Shown here: piece after piece, positions 10,149-18,215 of the stretch
Layout of the letters: each line of letters begins with the position of its first letter
Position numbering within the stretch: position 1 is the first letter of the stretch
From: Mesorhizobium sp.
GTDB lineage: Bacteria; Pseudomonadota; Alphaproteobacteria; Rhizobiales; Rhizobiaceae
Assembly (NCBI GenBank): GCA_004020875.1
Contig: SAPZ01000005.1
Span: 62,001-126,000 of the forward strand
Reading direction: 5' to 3'
DNA: 64,000 nucleotides
Position numbers and translations under genes: made by a program
Notes under the pieces: model-generated
What the model was told of the DNA's origin: nothing
What the model saw: only the letters and a program-made list of their open reading frames with translations
Database searches by the model: none

Positions 10149-11674
10149 TCGCCCCTCGGATACCGTTTGCTCTCTTCGAGATTGTCGAGGTTCATGTGGT
10201 TGCGCATGTAGCGTTCGGACGCCTTCTGCAGCGGCTGGAACTCCCATGGGTAGTAAGCGCCGTTGCGCAGCGCCGGGTAGACGACCCACCGGCGCGCCTG
10301 GCTTTCGCGCACGGCGGCATCGAAGGTCGCCATGTTCCAGCGCGCGCGAACCTTTTCCATGAAGGCCGAGACCAGATCGGCGTAAGTCGGGTTGGCCGCG
10401 AGATTGTCGAGCTCGCGCGGGTCGGCGTCGAGATCGAAGAGCTGCGGCGGATCGAGCTCGCAATGGACGAATTTGTATTTGCCTTCGCGGATCGCCACCA
10501 TCGGCGCGTAGGAGCCTTCGGCCGCATACTCCATCAGTACCGGCGCCAAGCGCTCTTTGCCGCCGGCAAGCGGCAGCAGGGACTGGCCGTCCGTCCATGG
10601 CGCGATGCCGCTCATGTCGATGCCGGCGAGGTCGCAGAGCGTCGGCGCCACGTCGAGATTGGAGACAGGCGTCCCGATCAGTCCGGCCTTGATGCCCTTG
10701 CCGGCGATCATCAAAGGCACCCGCGCCGCGCCCTCGTAGAAGCACATCTTGAACCACAGGCCGCGCTCGCCCAGCATGTCGCCATGGTCTGAGCAGAACA
10801 GCACGATCGTGTCGTCCAGCATGCGCGTGCGCTCCAGCACCGACAGCAGCTCGCCGACCTTGTCGTCGAGATAGGAGATGTTGGCGAAATAGCCGCGCCG
10901 CGAGCGGCGGATCTGTTCCGGCGTGATGTCGAAACTGTCGTAGTCGGATGCCTTGTAGAGCCGCTTCGAATGCGGATCCTGGCTGTCGTAGGGAATGAAG
11001 CCAACCTCCGGCTCCAGCGCCGGGCTGTCCTCATACAGGTCCCAGTATTTGCGCCGAGCGACATAGGGATCGTGCGGATGGGTGAAGGAGACGGTCAGGC
11101 ACCATGGCCGGCTCGCCGGATCGTCCGACACGCGCGCAAACTCATAGAGCTTCTGCGACGCGTGGAAGGCGACCTCGTCGTCATATTCCATCTGGTTGGT
11201 GATCTCGGCGATGCCGGCGCCCGTCACCGAACCCAGATTGTGATACCACCAGTCGATGCGCTCGCCGGGCTTGCGGTAGTCGGGCGTCCAGCCGAAATCG
11301 GCCGGATAGATGTCGGTGGTCAGCCGCTCCTCGAAGCCGTGCAACTGGTCGGGGCCGACGAAATGCATCTTGCCGGACAACACCGTGTGATAGCCGGCGT
11401 TGCGCAGATGATGCGCGTAGGTTGGTATCGAGGAGGCGAACTCGGCGGCGTTGTCATAGACCTGGGTGCGCGACGGCAATTGTCCGCTCATGAACGAGGC
11501 TCGTCCCGGCGCGCAGAGCGGCGAGGCGGTGTAGTTGTTGGCGAAGCGCGCCGAGCGCGTAGCCAGCCCCTTCAGATTGGGGGCATGCAGGAACTCGGCC
11601 GGGCCGTCTGGGAAGAACGTGCCGTTGAGCTGATCGACCATGACGATCAGGAAATTGGGTCGCCGGGTTGTCAA
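10145..11674 (-). CDS. betC: Choline-sulfatase
   Basis: A type I sulfatase of 509 residues that hydrolyses choline-O-sulfate to choline and sulfate in the cytoplasm. The N-terminal metal site is VMVDQLNG, and the sulfatase signature CAPGRAS places the formylglycine precursor at C54. Later metal and substrate residues appear in [14 protein letters not shown] and [12 protein letters not shown]. The C-terminal part has the WxVYP and YPWEFQPL features of BetC. There is no signal peptide. It overlaps betI upstream and the dehydratase downstream by 4 bases each (ATGA arrangements), so the genes are co-transcribed and probably coupled. Confidence 0.93.
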   Translation of the reverse strand: MTTRRPNFLIVMVDQLNGTFFPDGPAEFLHAPNLKGLATRSARFANNYTASPLCAPGRASFMSGQLPSRTQVYDNAAEFASSIPTYAHHLRNAGYHTVLSGKMHFVGPDQLHGFEERLTTDIYPADFGWTPDYRKPGERIDWWYHNLGSVTGAGIAEITNQMEYDDEVAFHASQKLYEFARVSDDPASRPWCLTVSFTHPHDPYVARRKYWDLYEDSPALEPEVGFIPYDSQDPHSKRLYKASDYDSFDITPEQIRRSRRGYFANISYLDDKVGELLSVLERTRMLDDTIVLFCSDHGDMLGERGLWFKMCFYEGAARVPLMIAGKGIKAGLIGTPVSNLDVAPTLCDLAGIDMSGIAPWTDGQSLLPLAGGKERLAPVLMEYAAEGSYAPMVAIREGKYKFVHCELDPPQLFDLDADPRELDNLAANPTYADLVSAFMEKVRARWNMATFDAAVRESQARRWVVYPALRNGAYYPWEFQPLQKASERYMRNHMNLDNLEESKRYPRGE

Positions 11675-12261
11675 GGCAGGCTCCGTCCGTTGAGCTTGGT
11701 TTCGAGATAGTCTTCCACAAGCGCGATCGCGGTCTGCGCATCGGGCACGCCGTCCTTCAGCGCACGGCGGATATAGAGCCCGTCGATCAGCGCCGCGGTC
11801 GTTTCCGCCACGCGATCGGCCTCATTCCGCAGCAGGATTCCGGTCAGCCCGCTCATCAGGTTCGAATGCAGCCGCCGCGCATAGATGCGCAGCAGCCGCC
11901 GCAGCTCGGTCGATTTCTGCGCCTCGACATAGAAGGCAAGCCAGGCGGCGATGATCTCGGGCTGGAACTGGTCATCGGAGAAGCTGACCGCGACCACGGA
12001 CGAGACGCGCTCACGCGCTGTGCCGGCCGAGTGAAGCGCGCGCCTGGTGTCGACGTTGAGTTCGGTCAGGATGTGCCGCATCGTCGCGAACAGCAGTTCG
12101 TCCTTGGCGCCGAAATAGTGATGCGCCAGCGCCGACGACACGCCAGCCCGGCCGGCGATCTCCGACATCGTCACGTCCAGCGATCCCCGCTCGCCGATCG
12201 CAGAGATCGTCGCGTCGATCAACGCCTTGCGGCGCACGGGTTCCATTCCGATTTTCGGCAT
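11671..12261 (-). CDS. betI: TetR-family repressor of the choline operon
   Basis: A 196-residue TetR-family regulator, the usual size of BetI. The N-terminal helix-turn-helix is seen at about 30-55 ([20 protein letters not shown]); the C-terminal ligand domain includes [16 protein letters not shown], typical of BetI. The protein would repress its own operon and release DNA when choline is present, as known for BetI. The start MPKIGMEP matches family members. It is the first gene of the operon and overlaps betC by 4 bases. A matching palindrome lies in its promoter. Confidence 0.93.
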   Translation of the reverse strand: MPKIGMEPVRRKALIDATISAIGERGSLDVTMSEIAGRAGVSSALAHHYFGAKDELLFATMRHILTELNVDTRRALHSAGTARERVSSVVAVSFSDDQFQPEIIAAWLAFYVEAQKSTELRRLLRIYARRLHSNLMSGLTGILLRNEADRVAETTAALIDGLYIRRALKDGVPDAQTAIALVEDYLETKLNGRSLP

Positions 12262-12283
12262 TTTGGGGGTCCGGTTCGAGCGA

Positions 12284-12319
12284 AGATTATTTTTTATTGA
12301 CGCATCAATCAATAAAAAA
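12284..12319 (-). promoter_or_regulatory. bet operon promoter with BetI-like operator
   Basis: On the minus strand TTGATT (12307-12312) and TAATCT (12284-12289) are spaced by 17 bases. The palindrome ATTGA-N4-TCAAT (12296-12309) lies in the spacer and touches the -35, inside a larger inverted repeat with 11-base arms (12290-12300 and 12309-12319). The core resembles known BetI sites of the ATTGAnnnnTCAAT type. A repressor bound here would block polymerase. Assigned by sequence and position only. Confidence 0.7.
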
Positions 12320-12447
12320 CGAACCGGGATCAACGGATCGTGCGTTTCTGGCCCATGCCTTGGGCTAGAAAACGGTTCATTGTTGAACAATATTGAGTCA
12401 TGTGCCGCGAAGGATCGTGCTAGGCTGCGGCGCAAACGGAGGTTGCC

Positions 12448-13614
12448 ATGACCGCATGCATCGTCGGCTGGGCGCATTCGCGCTTCGGCAAGCTCGAAGG
12501 CGAGACGCTGGAGAGCCTGATCACCAAGGTTGCCGTCGAGGCGCTCGACCACGCGGGAATCGGCCCCGACGATGTCGACGAGATCGTGCTCGGCCATTTC
12601 AACGCCGGCTTCTCGCCGCAGGATTTTACTGCGAGCCTCGTGCTGCAGGCCGACGACAGGCTCCGCTTCAAGCCGGCGACGCGGGTCGAGAATGCCTGCG
12701 CCACCGGCTCTGCTGCCGTCCGGCAAGGCATCCGCGCCATCGACGCCAACGCCGCCCGCATCGTGCTGGTGGTCGGTGCCGAGCAGATGACCACCACGCC
12801 CGGTCCCGAGATCGGCAAGAACCTGCTCAAGGCGTCGTACCTGCCGGAAAACGGCGATACGCCAGCCGGGTTTGCCGGCGTCTTCGGCAAGATCGCGCAG
12901 GCCTATTTTCAGCGCTACGGCGACCAGTCCGACGCGCTGGCCATGATCGCTGCCAAGAACCACAAGAACGGCGTCGACAATCCATATGCGCAGATGCGCA
13001 AGGATTTCGGCTACGAGTTCTGCCGCCAGGAAAGCGAGAAGAACCCGTTCGTCGCCGGTCCGCTGAAGCGCACCGATTGCTCGCTGGTCTCGGACGGCGC
13101 GGCCGCTCTTGTGCTCACGGATACCGCGACAGCGCTGAAGATGCGCCGCGCCGTGACCTTCCGCGCCAACGAGCATGTCCAGGATTTCCTGCCGATGTCG
13201 AAGCGCGACATCCTGGCCTTCGAGGGTTGCGAGCACGCCTGGAACCAGGCGCTGAATAAGGCCGGCATCACGCTCGACGACCTTTCGTTCGTCGAGACGC
13301 ATGACTGCTTCACCATCGCTGAATTGATCGAATATGAAGCGATGGGTCTTGCTAAGCCAGGCGAAGGCGCCAGGCTGGCGCTGGACGGCACGACGGCCAG
13401 GGACGGCCGCCTTCCGGTCAATCCGTCCGGCGGCCTTAAGGCCAAAGGCCATCCGATCGGCGCCACTGGCGTTTCGATGCATGTGCTGACCGCCATGCAG
13501 TTGACCGGCGAAGCCGGCGGCATCCAGGTGCCGGGCGCGAAGCTCGGCGGCATCTTCAACATGGGTGGTGCTGCGGTCGCCAATTACGTTTCCATCCTCG
13601 ACCGGATCAGGTAG
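12448..13614 (+). CDS. Thiolase (SCP-x/acetyl-CoA acetyltransferase type)
   Basis: A 388-residue thiolase-fold protein that would form or cleave a C-C bond in acyl-CoA metabolism. The nucleophilic Cys is in the [10 protein letters not shown] segment near 90. The active-site His is in [17 protein letters not shown] near 340. The usual C-terminal CxG motif is replaced by [11 protein letters not shown], while a Cys sits in THDCFTIAE, as in SCP2-type thiolases. An AC-GGAGG site precedes the ATG. It is divergent from the bet operon across the BetI operator region and is followed by the asparaginase gene. The substrate cannot be read from the sequence. Confidence 0.85.
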   Translation: MTACIVGWAHSRFGKLEGETLESLITKVAVEALDHAGIGPDDVDEIVLGHFNAGFSPQDFTASLVLQADDRLRFKPATRVENACATGSAAVRQGIRAIDANAARIVLVVGAEQMTTTPGPEIGKNLLKASYLPENGDTPAGFAGVFGKIAQAYFQRYGDQSDALAMIAAKNHKNGVDNPYAQMRKDFGYEFCRQESEKNPFVAGPLKRTDCSLVSDGAAALVLTDTATALKMRRAVTFRANEHVQDFLPMSKRDILAFEGCEHAWNQALNKAGITLDDLSFVETHDCFTIAELIEYEAMGLAKPGEGARLALDGTTARDGRLPVNPSGGLKAKGHPIGATGVSMHVLTAMQLTGEAGGIQVPGAKLGGIFNMGGAAVANYVSILDRIR

Positions 13615-13660
13615 AAGCGGCCCGCATTGAAAGCGCCCCAGAGCGCGTGCGGGAGGCAGC

Positions 13661-14662
13661 ATGTCCAATCCGGTTCTGGTCGAGGTCACCCGCGGTTCTG
13701 TGGTCGAAAGCAGGCACCGCGGCGCGGTTTCAGTCTTCGACGCCGACGGCAAGCCCGTCTGGGAGATCGGCGACACGGACCGTCCGGTTTTCCCGCGCTC
13801 CGCGGTGAAGGCGATTCAGGCGCTGCCCCTGGTCGAGTCGGGTGCTGCCGACGTCTATGGCTTCGGCAACCGCGAACTGGCGCTGGCCTGCGCCTCGCAT
13901 TCCGGCGAGCCCGCCCATGTCGAATTGGCACAGGCGATGCTCGCCAAGGCCGGTCTCGACAAGACCGCGCTCGAATGCGGCGCGCATTGGCCGAACCATG
14001 AAGCGACTATTGCGCTCGCCCGCGCCGGCGATCTGCCGAGCGCGTTGCACAACAACTGCTCCGGCAAGCATGCCGGCTTCCTTTGCACCTGCGTGCATTC
14101 GGGCATCGCCCATCAGGGCTATGTCAAGGAGGGACACGCGCAGCAGGAAATGGTGCGGGACGCCATGCAATCCGTCACCCGCGCCGCCCACAACACCGAC
14201 AATAGCGCCATCGACGGCTGCTCGATCCCGACCTATGCCGTGCCGTTGAAGAGTTTTGCGCAGGGCTTTGCCCGTATGGCGACCGGCAGGGGCTTTTCGC
14301 CAGAGCGCGCCAAGGCAGCGAAGCGTCTGCTTTCGGCCTGCATGGCCGAGCCGTTCCTGGTCGCCGGCACCGGCAAGGCGGATGTCGCGCTGATGCAGGC
14401 CGCGCCCGGCCGCATCTTCGTCAAGACCGGCGCCGAGGGCGTCTATTGCGCGGCACTGCCCGAACTCGGCTTCGGCATCGCGCTCAAATGCGATGACGGC
14501 GCCGGCAGAGGGGCGGAGGTGATGATCGCCGCGGTGCTGGCAAAGTTGCTGCGCGACGATGAAGCGGTAGCGGCCAGGCTCACCGGGCTCGCCCATCCCG
14601 TAGTCGAAAGCCGCATCGGCGCCAAGGTCGGCTTGCTGCGGCCGACGACGGCGCTCAATTAG
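13661..14662 (+). CDS. ansA: L-asparaginase, class 3 (rhizobial AnsA type)
   Basis: A 333-residue amidohydrolase that deaminates asparagine to aspartate; it belongs to the R. etli thermolabile asparaginase family, unrelated to E. coli AnsA/B. Catalytic and metal residues of that family are all present and nearly in register: S47 and K50 in PRSAVKAI, S79 in CASHSGEP, C133 and K136 in [11 protein letters not shown]185 and C187 in DGCSIPTYA. There is no signal peptide, so it is cytoplasmic. The ATG has a GGGAGG site 5 bases upstream. It lies 46 bases after the thiolase on the same strand. The symbol follows rhizobial usage. Confidence 0.9.
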   Translation: MSNPVLVEVTRGSVVESRHRGAVSVFDADGKPVWEIGDTDRPVFPRSAVKAIQALPLVESGAADVYGFGNRELALACASHSGEPAHVELAQAMLAKAGLDKTALECGAHWPNHEATIALARAGDLPSALHNNCSGKHAGFLCTCVHSGIAHQGYVKEGHAQQEMVRDAMQSVTRAAHNTDNSAIDGCSIPTYAVPLKSFAQGFARMATGRGFSPERAKAAKRLLSACMAEPFLVAGTGKADVALMQAAPGRIFVKTGAEGVYCAALPELGFGIALKCDDGAGRGAEVMIAAVLAKLLRDDEAVAARLTGLAHPVVESRIGAKVGLLRPTTALN

Positions 14663-14764
14663 CGCGCGGACTTTGCGGACGCGCATCCGCCGTGCGGGTG
14701 GGCCCAAGACAGAGAATTATGTGCTAGTCTCGGTAGCCATGAAAACGAGCGCCGGGTGCTGACC

Positions 14765-15577
14765 ATGCTGGAAGCGGACAAGGTGTTTGCCGGGTCCATC
14801 CCGGAAAATTACGATCGCCATATGGTGCCGCTGATTTTCGAGGCCTATGCGGCGGAGACCGCAAGGCGGGCGGCTTCCTTCTCGCCAACTGCCGTACTGG
14901 AGACCGCCGCGGGCACCGGAGCAGTCACCCGCGCCCTGGCGCCAAAACTGGATCCCGGCAGCACCTACGTTGTAACCGACCTCAACCAGCCGATGCTCGA
15001 TTACGCCGCTTCGCGCCAGGGCCCCGACAGCCGCATCACCTGGCGCCAGGCGGATGCCTTGAATCTGCCTTTCGACGATGGGTCCTTCGATCTCGTCTGC
15101 TGTCAGTTCGGCGCCATGTTCTTTCCCGACCGCTCCGCGGCCTATCGCGAGGCAAAGCGGGTCCTGAAGCCAGGCGGGCACTTCCTGTTCAGCGTCTGGG
15201 ATCGCATCGATGAGAACATATTCGCGGACGACGTGACAAATGCTCTGGCCAGGATCTTTCCGCACGATCCGCCGCGTTTCCTGGCGCGTACGCCGCATGG
15301 CTATCACGACAAGGAAATGATCCGTAGCGATCTGGCCGCCGCAGGATTTTCCGACGTGGCGATCGACACCATAGCCGAGCAGAGCCGTGCATCTTCGCCG
15401 CGCGTTCCGGCTGTGGCCTATTGCCAGGGAACCCTGCTTCGCAACGAGATAGAGGCCAGGGAGGCCGGGAGCTTGGCATCCGCGACCGACTATGCGGAAG
15501 CCGCGATCGCGGACAGACATGGCCGTGGCGCGGTCGCGGCCAAGATCCAGGCGCACATTATTGTGGCCGTGGCCTAG
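14765..15577 (+). CDS. Class I SAM-dependent methyltransferase
   Basis: A methyltransferase of about 270 residues with the Rossmann fold of the UbiE/type 11 group. Motif I is VLETAAGTGAVTRAL, the acidic end of strand 2 is VVTDLNQPMLDYA, then DALNLPFDDGSFDLVCCQF and an LKPGGHFLFSVWD strand. The N-terminal FAGSIPENYDRHMVPLIF is characteristic of a widespread uncharacterised bacterial subgroup; the substrate is unknown. The ATG at 14765 matches family starts, though a GTG nine bases earlier is possible, and neither has a strong ribosome site. It converges on the next gene with a 4-base overlap. Confidence 0.82.
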   Translation: MLEADKVFAGSIPENYDRHMVPLIFEAYAAETARRAASFSPTAVLETAAGTGAVTRALAPKLDPGSTYVVTDLNQPMLDYAASRQGPDSRITWRQADALNLPFDDGSFDLVCCQFGAMFFPDRSAAYREAKRVLKPGGHFLFSVWDRIDENIFADDVTNALARIFPHDPPRFLARTPHGYHDKEMIRSDLAAAGFSDVAIDTIAEQSRASSPRVPAVAYCQGTLLRNEIEAREAGSLASATDYAEAAIADRHGRGAVAAKIQAHIIVAVA

Positions 15578-16950
15578 CTCACCCTGTTGCGCTCGACAGT
15601 GAGATGCGCATAGCCGGTATCGGTTGACTGGCTCAGGTCCCCGGTCACCGGATCGGCCCAGCGCTGGCCGATGATAGCGCCGTTTTTCGCATGTTCGATG
15701 ACGTTGTCCGAGATGACAGTCGTGCCGGAGCCTTCGACGACCGAAACGACGATGCCGGTGCCCGCCTTGCGGATGACATTGCCGGTCGCCACGACATTGC
15801 GCAGATAGGGACCCCAGCCGAGCTGCATGCCATAGAGCGGCGCGTTCTCGACGACGTTGCCCGAAACGGTCGTGTCGGCCTCGGCGCTGATGCCGACGCC
15901 GAAGCCGGGCGGGTCGGCGGTGTAGGGGCCGACCGTCGTCAGGTTGCGCACGATGTTGTTCGAGCAGACCGCCATGCGGCCGCCTTCGTTGAAATTGACG
16001 ATCGAGATGCCGTTGGCGGCGCCGTCGACCAGATTGTTGCTGAGGATCGCGCCTTCGAACGAGAATTCCGAATAGATCCCGGTCTCGCCTGAGCGCGAGC
16101 AGGTGTTGCCGGTGATCTGCAGGTTGCTAGCGCTGTTGGCGCGGATCGCGGTGAAGGCGCAGTCGGAGACGACATTGCCGGAGATGATCACATTGTCGGC
16201 GCGGAAGGCATTGATGCCGTTGCCGTTCTGGCCGGTGCCGCCGCTGCGCGCGCCGATCCGCTGCACGCGATTGCCGCTGACGATGGTGCCGTCCTCCGCC
16301 GCCTGCCAGCGATGTACGAGGATGCCGCCATTGGCGCAATCGGACACCGTGTTGCCGGAAATCTCCAGCCCGCCCGCCTCGACCGAATAGATGCCGGCGT
16401 CCGCCGCGCCGGAAATGTCGGAACGGCCGACGCGACCGGCGACATGTTCGAGCGCCAGCCCGTTCTTGCCGCTGCCGGTCACCTGGCAATTGTCGATTGT
16501 CAGATGGGCGACCCGGCGCAGGTCGAGCAGCCCTTGCGTATAGTCGGCCAGCCAGCGGTTGGCACCGTCGAGCACCAGCCCGGTGAACTCGATATGCTCT
16601 GCCTGTTCGGCCATCATCAGATGGCCGTTGCCGCCATAGACGATCCGCGTCGCGCCGGGCACGCCCGACAGGCGCACACGCGCAGGCAGCTTCAAGTTCG
16701 AGACGAGATACGTGCCGGGGGGCAGGAACACCGGCTGGTTGCGGTCGCTGGCCTCGGCCAGCATCTTGGCGAAAGCCTTGCTCTGGTCGTCGACCGCGCC
16801 TGGCTGCACGCCGACCTCCGTGGCGTCGATCGAGCCGCGCATTGCGGCCATCTCGATGCCGGGCAGCGACTTCGCCGATGCCTTGCCGGAAAAGACGCCG
16901 GCGACGGCGAAGCCGGCGGCTTGGGCAAGCAGCGTTCGTCTGTTCAACAT
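15574..16950 (-). CDS. Tat-exported parallel beta-helix protein (TIGR03808 type)
   Basis: A 458-residue exported repeat protein. The N-terminus MLNRRTLLAQAAGFAVAGVF is a twin-arginine signal with a cleavage site near SAKA. The rest is a right-handed beta-helix made of short repeats with G-N-x-V/I turns (SGNTVSDC, SGNRVQRIG, SGNVVSDC, TGNTCSRSG, SNNLVDGA), as in pectate-lyase-like folds. It matches the family defined as a twin-arg-translocated uncharacterised repeat protein in Rhizobiales. Carbohydrate binding or cleavage is likely from the fold but unproven. The start is chosen at the ATG directly before the RR motif with AGGA upstream. Confidence 0.82.
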   Translation of the reverse strand: MLNRRTLLAQAAGFAVAGVFSGKASAKSLPGIEMAAMRGSIDATEVGVQPGAVDDQSKAFAKMLAEASDRNQPVFLPPGTYLVSNLKLPARVRLSGVPGATRIVYGGNGHLMMAEQAEHIEFTGLVLDGANRWLADYTQGLLDLRRVAHLTIDNCQVTGSGKNGLALEHVAGRVGRSDISGAADAGIYSVEAGGLEISGNTVSDCANGGILVHRWQAAEDGTIVSGNRVQRIGARSGGTGQNGNGINAFRADNVIISGNVVSDCAFTAIRANSASNLQITGNTCSRSGETGIYSEFSFEGAILSNNLVDGAANGISIVNFNEGGRMAVCSNNIVRNLTTVGPYTADPPGFGVGISAEADTTVSGNVVENAPLYGMQLGWGPYLRNVVATGNVIRKAGTGIVVSVVEGSGTTVISDNVIEHAKNGAIIGQRWADPVTGDLSQSTDTGYAHLTVERNRVS

Positions 16951-17056
16951 CGGCACAGGTCCTGGCGTCTCGCCCTGTCTGTCGCAGGAATCGTGCCAGA
17001 ACGGCCTCATCTGCAAACCGCTTGTGCAGTCGCCTCGCCAAGCCTAAGTTCACTTC

Positions 17057-17539
17057 ATGAGCAGAGCTTTTACGCGCGAAGAAGACAGCGAAAACGCCAT
17101 TGCCGGCGTCGGCGAACGTCCAGTCAGCACGCATCGCAATTTGGTGACGGAGCGCGGCCTGGCGATGATAGAGGACAATCTCGCCGACCTGCGTGATGTG
17201 CTCGCCAAGGCCGAACGCAGGGGTGACCGCGAGCGCATCGCGGTGGTTTCCCGCGACCTGCGCTACTGGACCGCGCGGCGCGAGAGCGCGGAGCTTTCCG
17301 TGCCTGAGCCGGGCAGCGATGTGGTGCGCTTCGGCATGGGCGTGACGCTGGAAGGCGACGACGGCAAGAAGGTGCATTGGCGCATCGTCGGCGAGGACGA
17401 GGCCGACCCGTCGAAGGGCAGCATTTCCCATGTCTCCCCGATGGCCCTGGCGCTGTTCGGCAAGAAGGTCGGCGATGTGGCCGCCGTGAACGGCAAGGAA
17501 TGGGAAATCGTCAAGCTCTCGGACAAGGCCGAGAATTAG
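17057..17539 (+). CDS. GreA/GreB-family transcription elongation factor
   Basis: A 160-residue Gre-family protein. The N-terminal coiled coil (about 28-75, RGLAMIEDNLADLRDVLAKA) would enter the RNA polymerase secondary channel; the C-terminal FKBP-like domain is seen in GVTLEGDDGKKVHWRIVGEDEAD and ISHVSPMALALFGKKVGD. Such proteins stimulate transcript cleavage in backtracked polymerase. The usual acidic tip residues are not obvious, so it may be a Gre-like relative, not GreA itself. The ATG at 17057 is used. It faces the toxin gene and overlaps its end by 4 bases. Confidence 0.85.
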   Translation: MSRAFTREEDSENAIAGVGERPVSTHRNLVTERGLAMIEDNLADLRDVLAKAERRGDRERIAVVSRDLRYWTARRESAELSVPEPGSDVVRFGMGVTLEGDDGKKVHWRIVGEDEADPSKGSISHVSPMALALFGKKVGDVAAVNGKEWEIVKLSDKAEN

Positions 17540-17925
17540 TCTTCCAGCTTGACGGTATGGTCGCGGAAAAATGCCGCGGCGCCAGCCTCATCGATTTCGC
17601 CAGCGGCAACACCCATGACGAATTCATAGATCGTACCGTTGTCGGCTGTGAGCCCGTTGCCATTGACGGCCAGGAATGCACCGGCGGCAACCATGGCCGT
17701 GCGCTTGTTACCGTCGACGAATGCATGGTTCCTCGCGATGCCGAAGATGTAGGCTGCTGCCAGATCTTCGACAGACGGATCACCGTAGTTGGCCTTGTTC
17801 TCAGCACGGGCGAGGGCAGATTCGAGAGCGTTCTCATCTCTCAAACCCTGTGCACCGCCATGCCTGCGCAACTGCTCGGCATGCATTGCTTCGACAGCGC
17901 GGCGCGACAGAAACTGCCAGCTCAT
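17536..17925 (-). CDS. doc: Doc-type (Fic fold) toxin
   Basis: A 129-residue protein of the Doc family, known to phosphorylate elongation factor Tu and stop translation. The Fic core HAFVDGNKRTA is intact near 68-78, with the catalytic His and the Doc-type pattern. The upstream GLRDENALESALARAE region is typical of death-on-curing proteins. The start ATG overlaps the antitoxin stop by 4 bases, so translation is likely coupled. Its end overlaps the Gre-factor gene by 4 bases. Confidence 0.92.
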   Translation of the reverse strand: MSWQFLSRRAVEAMHAEQLRRHGGAQGLRDENALESALARAENKANYGDPSVEDLAAAYIFGIARNHAFVDGNKRTAMVAAGAFLAVNGNGLTADNGTIYEFVMGVAAGEIDEAGAAAFFRDHTVKLED

Positions 17926-18143
17926 TCAGCGAGCTTCTGAAGCGCGACTTTGTACTTGTCCATGACCTTACGGGCAGCTTCCATCTGCCGCTCGAAACTG
18001 TCATCGACCGGCTCAAGGGCGATGCCCTTGTCGGTCTCGACGATTTGAAGCTGGTCACCCGCCTTCATGTTCATGCGGTCGAGGAGTTCCTTAGGCAGGA
18101 TCACGCCTTCGGAATTGCCGATCTTGCGAATGGTGGTGTTCAT
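17922..18143 (-). CDS. AbrB/MazE-type antitoxin
   Basis: A 73-residue protein. The first 45 residues form the swapped-hairpin AbrB/SpoVT DNA-binding domain (IRKIGNSEGVILPKELLDRM), as in MazE-like antitoxins. The remaining helix (DDSFERQMEAARKVMDKY) would embrace the toxin. It should neutralise Doc and repress the operon. It precedes doc with an ATGA overlap, the usual order. Classical Doc pairs with Phd; here the antitoxin fold is different, a combination that recurs in proteobacteria. Confidence 0.9.
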   Translation of the reverse strand: MNTTIRKIGNSEGVILPKELLDRMNMKAGDQLQIVETDKGIALEPVDDSFERQMEAARKVMDKYKVALQKLAE

Positions 18144-18156
18144 GACGGAGTTATCC

Positions 18157-18211
18157 TGTTGTAACGCTAATTATAACAACCAGCGCGAAATGTTGCAACA
18201 GCGATTATAAC
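18157..18211 (-). promoter_or_regulatory. Toxin-antitoxin promoter with two operator-like repeats
   Basis: On the minus strand TTGCAA (18193-18198), a 17-base gap, and TATAAT (18170-18175) form a near-consensus promoter. Two 21-base direct repeats, 18157-18177 and 18191-18211, agree at 16 of 21 positions. Each is a rough inverted repeat of GTTRTAA-type half-sites. One covers the -10 and the other the -35. They are good candidates for antitoxin binding sites. Confidence 0.68.
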
Positions 18212-18215
18212 GGCG

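Noticed and set aside
10149..10757. An N-terminal extension of the dehydratase reaching into betC
   Set aside because: It is betC in another frame. The paired ATG codons at 10143-10148 with AGGGG give a normal start for the enzyme.
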